In this document: piece after piece, positions 1 to 7,128 of the stretch | How positions within the stretch are numbered: position 1 is the stretch's first letter | Layout: each line of letters starts with the position of its first letter | Assembly (NCBI RefSeq): GCF_007989605.1 | Contig: NZ_BJUL01000019.1 | Span: 1-64,000 of the forward strand | Origin: Vreelandella venusta | GTDB lineage: Bacteria; Pseudomonadota; Gammaproteobacteria; Pseudomonadales; Halomonadaceae | Direction: 5' to 3' | Length of the DNA: 64,000 nucleotides | Notes under the pieces: generated by a model | What the model saw: the letters and a program-made list of their open reading frames with translations, nothing else | Told to the model about the DNA's origin: nothing | Databases searched by the model: none | Position numbers and translations under genes: made by a program

Positions 1-20
1 CGCGGAAGAAAAAGCACTCC

Positions 21-50
21 CTAGCCCCCTGTCACCTAGCCCCCTGTCAC
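21..50. repeat. two perfect 15-bp tandem copies
   Basis: The 15-mer ctagccccctgtcac occurs at 21-35 and is repeated without mismatch at 36-50. It lies outside any gene, beyond the 3' end of the guanine deaminase gene. It does not match a repeat family that I can name. Confidence 0.85.
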
Positions 51-68
51 AAAGCGGCCACACCGCAC

Positions 69-182
69 GTCATTCCCGAGTGGGGGGATCGGGAATCCAA
101 CTTGGCCTGCAGCAGCCCTGAAGCCCTAGCCCAACATGGATTCCTGTGGGAATGACAAGGGCTAGGGCCTGCGGGAATGACG
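69..182. repeat. cluster of REP-like inverted repeats
   Basis: The motif gtcattccc (69-77) recurs inverted as gggaatgac at 148-156 and 173-181. Locally, attcccga (72-79) pairs with tcgggaat (89-96). Further right, gccctagccc (123-132) pairs perfectly with gggctagggc (159-168), and the loop of that hairpin holds a second small hairpin, attcc (140-144) with ggaat (149-153). The 'GTCATTCCC...GGGAATGAC' style resembles the dispersed intergenic palindromes common in proteobacteria. It could also end transcription of the minus-strand xdh-guaD operon. Copy number elsewhere cannot be judged from this window. Confidence 0.7.
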
Positions 183-197
183 AGTTAACGTTGAAAA

Positions 198-1511
198 TTA
201 ATCCCGTTGGTGCTGGCATTCGCCAGCGGCCCAAGTTTCATAGATAGCGCGATCATCAGCGAGCATCATCAGCGCAAATAAACGCTCGCCGAGCGTTGTG
301 CTGTGTTGGATACGGCGCTTCAACAGCGATGTCGCATGAGGATCAATCACGACAAAGTCTGCTTCATAAGTGGGAGCGAGCTGACCGATATGGGTATCTA
401 AGGAGAGCGCTTTTGCATTGCCATGGGTTAAACCGTAAAAACCTTGCCATGCGGTGAGAGGCTGTCCTCTTAGTTGGCCCACTTGATAGGCGGCTTTAAG
501 CGTACCAAACCCTGATAAATCGGTGCCTGCGCCGATATCGCTAGCATAGGTAAATGCCATGCCGGTCTGTTTAGCTGCCTCTCGGTCAAATAATCCGCTG
601 CCTAAGAAAAGGTTGGAGCTTGGACAAAAGGCAATATTAGCGCCTCGATCCGCCAAGCGTTGACGCATATCGTTATCCAAATGAATACCGTGTGCGAAGG
701 TACTGCGGGGGCCGACTAATCCCGCATCCTCATAAACGGCTAAGTAGTCGCGGCTACCAGGAAATAGTTCGGCTACCCAGTCTAATTCCCCACTGTTTTC
801 GGCCAAATGAGTTTGTAGCCACAAGCTAGAGTCATTGCGTAAGAGGGCGCCGGCAGCATCCATTTGCATTTTGGTGGAGGTGGGCGCAAAACGTGGCGTG
901 ACGCTATAACCTAGTCGGCCATTGCCATGCCAGTCTTGAATAAGTCGCTCACTGTCTGCAATTCCTGACACACCATCCATTAATGCGTCAGGCGCGTTGC
1001 GATCCATTAATACTTTACCAACCAGCATGCGTAGCTGACGTTTTTGGCAGGCGGTGAAGAACGCATCCACTGAACCAGGATGACTTGAGCCAAATACTTG
1101 GGCTGTTGTCGTTCCCGCGCGAAGCATTTCATCTAGAAAAGCGTTCGATAGCGCTTCTGCATGCGCATGATTGGCAAAACGGCACTCTTCAGGAAACGTA
1201 TAGTCATTTAGCCAATCAAGTAGCTGGCGACCGTAGGAAGCCATGATGTCTAGCTGAACATAGTGAACGTGAGTATCGATAAAACCGGGCATAATCAACT
1301 TGCCACGATAATCAATAACATGGGCGTCACTTGGCAGTTGATCAGCGAGATCACCATAGTGGCCGACAGCCTGTATGTGACTGCCCTTTAGCCAAAGTAA
1401 CCCGTCGCCATAATGCTCTAGGCTACCTGGTTGAGGTAGGTCGTCATTACCTGGGTCGCGTGCAAAACTGACAATTTCAGCGCGAATGAGCGTATCGATT
1501 GAGGAATTCAT
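198..1511 (-). CDS. guaD: guanine deaminase
   Basis: Cytosolic amidohydrolase that converts guanine to xanthine plus ammonia, so it feeds the xanthine dehydrogenase encoded just upstream. The 437-residue length is normal for the family. The metal-binding HxH lies in PGFIDTHVHYVQ (about 75-86), followed by HLAEN and FAHGIHL segments and a C-terminal SDIGAGTDLS segment, which in this family provide the other zinc and substrate ligands. The ATG at 1511 was chosen because homology begins there (MNSSIDTLIRAE). It is separated from the xdhC stop by one base, so it is the last cistron of the xdhA-xdhB-xdhC-guaD operon and probably translationally coupled. An upstream in-frame ATG would lie inside xdhC. 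Confidence 0.93.
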   Translation of the reverse strand: MNSSIDTLIRAEIVSFARDPGNDDLPQPGSLEHYGDGLLWLKGSHIQAVGHYGDLADQLPSDAHVIDYRGKLIMPGFIDTHVHYVQLDIMASYGRQLLDWLNDYTFPEECRFANHAHAEALSNAFLDEMLRAGTTTAQVFGSSHPGSVDAFFTACQKRQLRMLVGKVLMDRNAPDALMDGVSGIADSERLIQDWHGNGRLGYSVTPRFAPTSTKMQMDAAGALLRNDSSLWLQTHLAENSGELDWVAELFPGSRDYLAVYEDAGLVGPRSTFAHGIHLDNDMRQRLADRGANIAFCPSSNLFLGSGLFDREAAKQTGMAFTYASDIGAGTDLSGFGTLKAAYQVGQLRGQPLTAWQGFYGLTHGNAKALSLDTHIGQLAPTYEADFVVIDPHATSLLKRRIQHSTTLGERLFALMMLADDRAIYETWAAGECQHQRD

Positions 1512-1512
1512 A

Positions 1513-2385
1513 TTAACTCTGAGTCGTTTTTGTATCGTCAACAAGTGCACGAATTGCATTCGGCTCAAGGCCGCGCATGTCTAGTGAGGCTGGCTTGTCC
1601 GTTAGCCAAAGCAGCTCGGTTACCACTGTCAACGCAATCGCATAGGGGGTTTTATTGCTAAGTTTAGTGTTATGAATACAGCCAATGGGGCTGCGTACAC
1701 GCTCTATTTGCTCAGTGGTATAGCCTTCGCGCTGCAGCCGTCCTCGGAAGCTTGCCCATTTGCTATCAGAGCCGATTAGTCCTATTGAGGCGATGTCATG
1801 GCGCTGTAGTAAAGCGGTAATAAGCGCATAATCTTCATCATGGTTGTGGGTTAATACCAGTGCGTGACACCCGGGGGGTAGGGCTGAAGTTGCCTCCTGT
1901 GCACTGCTCAGCTTATGGCAACTGAGTCGCGATTGCTGCTGGTCGTGTTCGTTAAATACATCGGTTCGGCTATCAAACCAGTGTATTTGCCAGGGTAGCG
2001 GTTCGCTAAGCGATACGATTTCTCGCCCGACATGACCGGCACCAAATAAAGCGATACTGATAGCGGCACCAGGAAACATTTCCAGCAGCACATTGACGTA
2101 GCCGCCACAGCACTGGCCGCTGCGCCCACCTAGCGAGAATGCCTCTAAGTGAAAGCCCGCGCGGCCTTGCTGTAAAAAGTCCCGCGCAGCGTGGATAGTT
2201 TGCCACTCGAAAGTACCGCCACCTAGCGTGTCATAGATCGCCTCTTGAGTGATCACCATACGCGCGCCGGGTTCACGCGGAGTTGAGCCCGCGCTAGTTA
2301 CCTGAGTAGCCAATACGTGGGGAACACCGCTACGCTGCAAGCGATCGAGTGCCGCGTGCCAAGTTTCTGCTGGGGGCCGTGTCAT
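1513..2385 (-). CDS. xdhC: xanthine dehydrogenase accessory protein XdhC
   Basis: Chaperone that binds molybdenum cofactor, promotes its sulfuration and inserts it into the large subunit of xanthine dehydrogenase; it is not part of the final enzyme. The 290 residues show the N-terminal XdhC/CoxI domain (TSAGSTPREPGARM near 30-44, then GGRSGQCCGG near 85-95) and a C-terminal Rossmann-like domain (ALFGAGHVGREIV near 113-125 and IGLIGSDSKWASF near 203-215). Its ATG overlaps the xdhB stop as ATGA, and guaD follows after one base, which indicates coupled translation with its client subunit. Confidence 0.93.
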   Translation of the reverse strand: MTRPPAETWHAALDRLQRSGVPHVLATQVTSAGSTPREPGARMVITQEAIYDTLGGGTFEWQTIHAARDFLQQGRAGFHLEAFSLGGRSGQCCGGYVNVLLEMFPGAAISIALFGAGHVGREIVSLSEPLPWQIHWFDSRTDVFNEHDQQQSRLSCHKLSSAQEATSALPPGCHALVLTHNHDEDYALITALLQRHDIASIGLIGSDSKWASFRGRLQREGYTTEQIERVRSPIGCIHNTKLSNKTPYAIALTVVTELLWLTDKPASLDMRGLEPNAIRALVDDTKTTQS

Positions 2386-4805
2386 AGTGCTTTTTCTCTA
2401 ATTGCGTTTGCAGCGAGCATCACTCTTTCAGGAGTGGCGGGAGTGTCGAGATGGGGAGACTGTTGGTAATCGGTTAAGCTTGAAAGCGCATCACGTAGTG
2501 CAGACCAGACACAGATACCAAGCATAAACGGCGGCTCACCAACGGCTTTAGAGCGATATAGGCTTGCCATGGAGTTTGGGTGGCCTTCCAATAGTTCAAC
2601 GTTAAAAATCGCGGGAAGATCGCCAAACGTGGGTATTTTATAGGTTGCAGGTCCGTCGCTAACCAGCGCACCGCTATCGTTCCACTTAAGCTCTTCACTG
2701 GTTAGCCAGCCCATTCCCTGGATAAAGCCACCTTCTACTTGGCCAATATCAATGGCAGGGTTTAGCGAATTGCCAACGTCATGCAGTACGTCAACGCGGT
2801 TGACTAAATATTCGCCGCTCAGGGTGTCAACACTCACTTCGGCGACAGCTGCTCCAAACGCGTAATAATAAAAAGGGCGGCCTTGGCCCGTTGTACGGTT
2901 GTAATGAATCAATGGTGTCGCATAAAAGCCTTTTTCTGAAAGTGAGATACGATTGAGGTAGGCTGTTTGGACAAGCTCTCCCCAAGGGATGCGACGCTCG
3001 CTTTCTCCAATACCAGCAATCAGCATGCCATTTTCCAGACGCATGCCTTCTCGATCTAAGCCGCCCTCAAAATGCACCGCAGCAAAGTCGAATAATCTTG
3101 CGCGCAATTTACTGGCGGCATCTCGCGCAGCCATACCATTGAGGTCGGCACCGCTTGAGGCCGCGGTAGGAGATGTGTTGGGTACTTTATCCGTGCGAGT
3201 TGCGCTAATCCGCACGCTATCTAAATCCAAGCCAAGCTCGCGAGCCACAACTTGGCAAATCTTGGTGTGCAGCCCTTGCCCCATTTCGGTGCCGCCGTGA
3301 TTGATCATGATGCTGCCATCGGTATACACATGCAGCAGCGCACCAGCCTGGTTGAGGTGCTGGGCGGTAAATGAGATACCAAACTTTACTGGCGTTAGCG
3401 CGAGCCCTTTTTTAATAATGGGACTGTTGCTATTAAATGCCTTAATAGCCGCACGGCGCCCCCAGTAATCACTACTGGTTTCCAGTGTGTCTACCAGTGT
3501 ATGGAGTAACTGTTTTTGATCCACTGATTGGCCGTAGTGAGTGACGTCGCGCCCGTCGCGATAGAAGTTTCGTTTGCGTATGATGAGAGGATCGTCACCG
3601 ACTTTGCGCGCGATATCATCCATTGCAGCTTCGATAATCATCATACCCTGAGGGCCGCCGAAACCGCGAAAAGCTGTGTTAGAAGCGGTATGGGTCTTAG
3701 CGCGATGGCCGGTGACGCGGGCATTGCCTAATGAGTAGGCGTTGTCGGCATGGAACATTGCACGATCAACAATGGCGTCCGAAAGGTCAGGTGAATAGCC
3801 GCAGTCACCAATAACTGTTATGTCTCCCCCTTGGATGACGCCTTGCCGATTAATGGCTAGTCGGTAGCGATTATGAAATGGGTGTCGCTTACCGGTCGCG
3901 CGCATGTCATCACTGCGCGGTAGGCGTATACGTGTGGCTTTGCCAGTTCTGCGGGCAATAATAGCTGCCATACAAGCCCAAGGGGATGCTTGAGTTTCTT
4001 TGCCTCCAAAACCACCGCCCATTCGGCGTACTTCAACGGTGACAGCATGAAAAGGAATGCCCAGTACTTCAGCGACAAGCTTTTGGGTCTCACTAGGGTG
4101 CTGGTTAGAGGTATGAACAATGACCCCTTCATCTTCAGTGGGCAGAACCAAGCATGCTTGTCCCTCCAGGTAGAAATGTTCCTGCCCGCCGATGAAAAGC
4201 TCGCCTTCAATCGTTTGCTCGGCTTGGCGCAGTTCCGTTTGCCAATCACCACGCTCCTGAACATGTGTAGGGCGAACCACATCATTGCGTTCAGCAGCAG
4301 CCACCGGGTCGAGGCTCGCCGGTTGTTCGTCGATACTTAACTTGGCCAACGTTACCGCTCGGCGAGCAGCCTGAAGCGAGGTAGCGGCAACGGCGAAAAT
4401 ACACTGGCCTGCGTAGCTAATTTCTTGATCTACAAAAATGGGGTCGCCTGGGAAAACCGGGCCGATATCCGTATGACCGGGTACGTCGTGAAAAGTGATG
4501 ACATCGACAACCCCAGGCGCTTGTTTAACTGCTTCAAGATCAAGCGTGGTCAACGTGCCGTGTGCGGCAGGAGACAGCCCCAGAGCTACATGCAGGGCAT
4601 CTGCTGGTGCTTTGAGGTCATCGATGTAAGCGGCCTTGCCGGTAACGTGTTTTTCAGCGCTTTCATGGAAGCTGGCGGTGCCTGCTTGGCGCTGACCATG
4701 GCTATCGACAGTATGGCGGGCAAGTGGGCCTGACCCTTGGATGTGGTCATGTAATTCTCGACGAGCACGGCTGCTGTCGCCATCAAGTTTAGTGAGCGTA
4801 CGCAT
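2382..4805 (-). CDS. xdhB: xanthine dehydrogenase, molybdopterin-binding large subunit
   Basis: Molybdenum subunit that hydroxylates hypoxanthine to xanthine and xanthine to urate; with XdhA it forms the bacterial two-subunit enzyme. The 807 residues cover both the aldehyde oxidase/xanthine dehydrogenase a/b hammerhead domain (about 45-160) and the molybdopterin-binding domain. Diagnostic motifs are RRMGGGFGGKETQA, the cofactor loop GTEMGQGLHTK, and KAVGEPPFMLG near 745-760 carrying the family's catalytic glutamate. The gene begins 17 bases inside the end of xdhA and is preceded by an unusually perfect Shine-Dalgarno. It ends in an ATGA overlap with xdhC. Confidence 0.95.
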   Translation of the reverse strand: MRTLTKLDGDSSRARRELHDHIQGSGPLARHTVDSHGQRQAGTASFHESAEKHVTGKAAYIDDLKAPADALHVALGLSPAAHGTLTTLDLEAVKQAPGVVDVITFHDVPGHTDIGPVFPGDPIFVDQEISYAGQCIFAVAATSLQAARRAVTLAKLSIDEQPASLDPVAAAERNDVVRPTHVQERGDWQTELRQAEQTIEGELFIGGQEHFYLEGQACLVLPTEDEGVIVHTSNQHPSETQKLVAEVLGIPFHAVTVEVRRMGGGFGGKETQASPWACMAAIIARRTGKATRIRLPRSDDMRATGKRHPFHNRYRLAINRQGVIQGGDITVIGDCGYSPDLSDAIVDRAMFHADNAYSLGNARVTGHRAKTHTASNTAFRGFGGPQGMMIIEAAMDDIARKVGDDPLIIRKRNFYRDGRDVTHYGQSVDQKQLLHTLVDTLETSSDYWGRRAAIKAFNSNSPIIKKGLALTPVKFGISFTAQHLNQAGALLHVYTDGSIMINHGGTEMGQGLHTKICQVVARELGLDLDSVRISATRTDKVPNTSPTAASSGADLNGMAARDAASKLRARLFDFAAVHFEGGLDREGMRLENGMLIAGIGESERRIPWGELVQTAYLNRISLSEKGFYATPLIHYNRTTGQGRPFYYYAFGAAVAEVSVDTLSGEYLVNRVDVLHDVGNSLNPAIDIGQVEGGFIQGMGWLTSEELKWNDSGALVSDGPATYKIPTFGDLPAIFNVELLEGHPNSMASLYRSKAVGEPPFMLGICVWSALRDALSSLTDYQQSPHLDTPATPERVMLAANAIREKAL

Positions 4806-6246
4806 GGAGCATCACCTCCTGGTTGGGTGACGAAAGCGATAAGTAGAGGCGTTCTAATAGGTTAAGTGCGGCTTGTTCTCGGTAGTATTGGCTGCCCCGT
4901 ACATCGCTCATTGGCTGAAACTCTTCAGCAAGGGCTTGCTGGGCTGTTTGAAAGCTAGCTTTGGAGACGGGCTGGCCCTCTAGCGCAACTTCTGTTTGAC
5001 TCGCTCGCTTGGGAGTGGCAGCCATACCGCCAAAGGCAATGCGAACATCCTCCATCACACCTTGATTAACACGGTAGCAAAACGCACCTAATACCGCCGT
5101 TATGTCATCCTCGCGCCGTTTAGAAAGCTTCCAAACCCTGAGTGTGGCTGATTCAGCCAGTTGAGGTATAAAAATACGACTGATGACTTCATCAGCAGCC
5201 AGTGCGGTTTTTTTATAGTCGATAAAAAAATCACTTAGCAACAGCTGGCGAGTACCGACATGGCTGGTAAGTTCTACCCAGGCATTGAGCGCCAGTAGCA
5301 CCGGTGGCGTATCCCCAATTGGCGAAGCGTTGGCGATGTTGCCGCCGAGCGTTCCTCGGTTACGAACTTGTTGGGAGCCGAGCCTGTGAAGGAGGTGTGC
5401 AAACGCAGGAAAGTGACGGTTAAATAACGGCTCAAGCTGCGTGTACGTAACCCCAGCGCCTATCCACCAACCTGGTTGAGCTTGGAATGTCGCCTCTTCA
5501 ATTTGGCCTAATTCAGCCACACGAGTGATATCGATAAGCTGATTCAACGCGGTGAGGCGCTGAGTGTTTTCCAACCACAGATCTGTTGCGCCAGCCACAA
5601 GGCGTGCATCAGGATAGCGATATCGTGCGTCGGTCAACTCAGCCAAGGTAGTTGGTTGTATGAAGCGTGGTTCGCTCTGTTCGGTTGACTCTGACACAGG
5701 AAGCGGCTGGCTGGCTGGCTGCGACGCATCGAACCACTGAGGTGCTTCCCAAGAGAAATCTTGCATGCTCAAGGCGGCGTCACGAATAGGACGGTATCCC
5801 GTGCAGCGGCATAAATTTCCACCTAGTGCGGCTTCCAGTGTGTCTGGTGTAAGAGGCGAGGGGCGCTGCTGCTGGTGGGTATGCAAGGTGAACAATGACA
5901 TGACAATCCCAGGTGTGCAAAATCCGCACTGGCTGCCATGGCACTCGATCATTGCGCGTTGAGCTGGGTGCAAGTTGCCCTCAGTCGCGAGCCCTTCGAC
6001 GGTAATGACATGCCGACCGTGAAGTTGGTGAGCCGGGGTAATGCACGCGTTGACGCTTAAAAAGCGGCTTTGCATATTGCCTGGATTGCTGATTGCGACT
6101 GTACAAGCGCCACAATCACCCGATGCGCAGCCCTCTTTTGTGCCAGTGAAGCCCAAATGATCGCGCAACAGCGTTAGAATGCTGGTGTCAGGGGGTACAT
6201 GACACTGCTTGGGGGTGCCGTTGAGCAGGAACTCAATCGTAGCCAT
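4789..6246 (-). CDS. xdhA: xanthine dehydrogenase, iron-sulfur/FAD small subunit
   Basis: Carries electrons from the molybdenum centre through two [2Fe-2S] clusters to FAD and NAD. From the chosen start it is 485 residues. Visible are a plant-type ferredoxin domain with C40, C45, C48 and C68, a second [2Fe-2S] domain with C107, C110, C146 and C148, and a CO dehydrogenase-type FAD-binding domain from about residue 195 (LVAGATDLWLE, then NRGTLGGNIANASPIGD). ATG 6246 is preferred to a far-upstream in-frame ATG because the ferredoxin fold begins at MATIEFLLNG and a ggag site precedes it. It is the first gene of the purine operon, divergent from the TetR gene. Confidence 0.94.
   Translation of the reverse strand: MATIEFLLNGTPKQCHVPPDTSILTLLRDHLGFTGTKEGCASGDCGACTVAISNPGNMQSRFLSVNACITPAHQLHGRHVITVEGLATEGNLHPAQRAMIECHGSQCGFCTPGIVMSLFTLHTHQQQRPSPLTPDTLEAALGGNLCRCTGYRPIRDAALSMQDFSWEAPQWFDASQPASQPLPVSESTEQSEPRFIQPTTLAELTDARYRYPDARLVAGATDLWLENTQRLTALNQLIDITRVAELGQIEEATFQAQPGWWIGAGVTYTQLEPLFNRHFPAFAHLLHRLGSQQVRNRGTLGGNIANASPIGDTPPVLLALNAWVELTSHVGTRQLLLSDFFIDYKKTALAADEVISRIFIPQLAESATLRVWKLSKRREDDITAVLGAFCYRVNQGVMEDVRIAFGGMAATPKRASQTEVALEGQPVSKASFQTAQQALAEEFQPMSDVRGSQYYREQAALNLLERLYLSLSSPNQEVMLHAYAH
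4811..4820 (-). promoter_or_regulatory. perfect 10-nt Shine-Dalgarno for xdhB
   Basis: Read on the minus strand, aggaggtgat lies five bases before the xdhB ATG. It is fully complementary to the canonical 3' end of gammaproteobacterial 16S rRNA. The site is inside the last codons of xdhA, so it allows strong re-initiation within the operon. Confidence 0.8.
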
Positions 6247-6268
6247 GCCAAACTCCGTTATGATTGTT

Positions 6269-6284
6269 CTGACCGATCGGTCAA
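6269..6284. promoter_or_regulatory. RutR-like palindromic operator
   Basis: The core gaccgatcggtc (6271-6282) is a perfect 12-bp palindrome. Extended to 6269-6284 it matches 11 of the 14 fixed positions of the E. coli RutR box TTGACCANNTGGTCAA. It lies 23 bases upstream of the xdhA ATG and 165 bases upstream of the divergent TetR gene, a position suited to repressing the xdh operon. Binding is inferred. Confidence 0.72.
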
Positions 6285-6448
6285 TATTGTTTAGCTTGAG
6301 ACAAAAAAGCGCACCTTGCAAGAATTTGTTGCTAGCGCCGCTGTCTGTGCACTTGCACGGCAGGCGTCGATAAACCAATTTAATCTGATAGGTCCCATGG
6401 GCTGACCACTGGTGCCTATCCAAAGCGCTTATTAAAGGAGCTTAATCA

Positions 6449-7108
6449 ATGACAGCGGATACCGCTAACCATGAAAATGCCAGCAGAGATCGCATTGAAC
6501 AGACCATCCTGAGCGCTGCTGAGCAGGTGTTTTCTCAACATGGTTATCGTGGTGCCAGCCTTCAGGCAATCGCCGATATAGCAGGTCTTCCTAAAGCGAA
6601 TATTCTCTATTACATGGGTAGTAAGCAGCTGCTTTATGTTCGACTGCTTAATCGAATGATGAACCGCTGGAATGCGGTACTTGAAGACATCACACCTGAA
6701 AGTGACCCAGCTAAGGTGTTAAGCGATTTTATACGTACCAAGATGATGCTGGGCCAGCGCTACCCCGAAGGTTCAAAGTTATTTGCCGCCGAGATTTTGG
6801 CAGGTGCGCCTTTCTTGAGTCATTACCTCTCTGGGGAGTTGAAAGAGTGGGTAGCTTCTCGTGCAGAAATTATCCATCAGTGGTCTCAGCTAGGAAAAAT
6901 GGATGATGTCGATCCGCGCTGGCTTATATTCTTGATTTGGTCGTCCACCCAACACTACACGGAATACAGTGCGCAGGTAACGGGGATTTTAGGGACTGAG
7001 GGGCTTAGCGAAACGGATTTCGAGTCTATTTGCCGTTTCCTTGAGCATGTGATTTTGAAAGGATGCGGTATTTCAACGTCGCATTTATCAAACGACTCAT
7101 CAGTTTAG
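6449..7108 (+). CDS. TetR-family regulator, RutR-like
   Basis: Predicted dimeric DNA-binding repressor. The 219 residues have an N-terminal helix-turn-helix (about 17-62, with QAIADIAGLPKANILYY) and a ligand-binding domain similar to E. coli RutR, including LFAAEILAGAPFL, the WLIFLIWSSTQHY segment and a conserved C-terminal helix. RutR senses uracil or thymine. Here the gene is divergent from xdhABC-guaD with a RutR-type box between them, so purine- or pyrimidine-responsive control of purine catabolism is likely. The ligand cannot be read from sequence. The start has a good aaaggag eight bases upstream. Confidence 0.85.
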   Translation: MTADTANHENASRDRIEQTILSAAEQVFSQHGYRGASLQAIADIAGLPKANILYYMGSKQLLYVRLLNRMMNRWNAVLEDITPESDPAKVLSDFIRTKMMLGQRYPEGSKLFAAEILAGAPFLSHYLSGELKEWVASRAEIIHQWSQLGKMDDVDPRWLIFLIWSSTQHYTEYSAQVTGILGTEGLSETDFESICRFLEHVILKGCGISTSHLSNDSSV

Positions 7109-7128
7109 CTACTATGCCCCTATTGGCG

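Noticed and set aside
3857..4285. 142-residue minus-strand frame inside xdhB
   Set aside because: It is a shadow of xdhB in another frame, with no ribosome site or recognisable domain. Several similar frames inside hrpB, clpX and bkdA1 were dismissed for the same reason.
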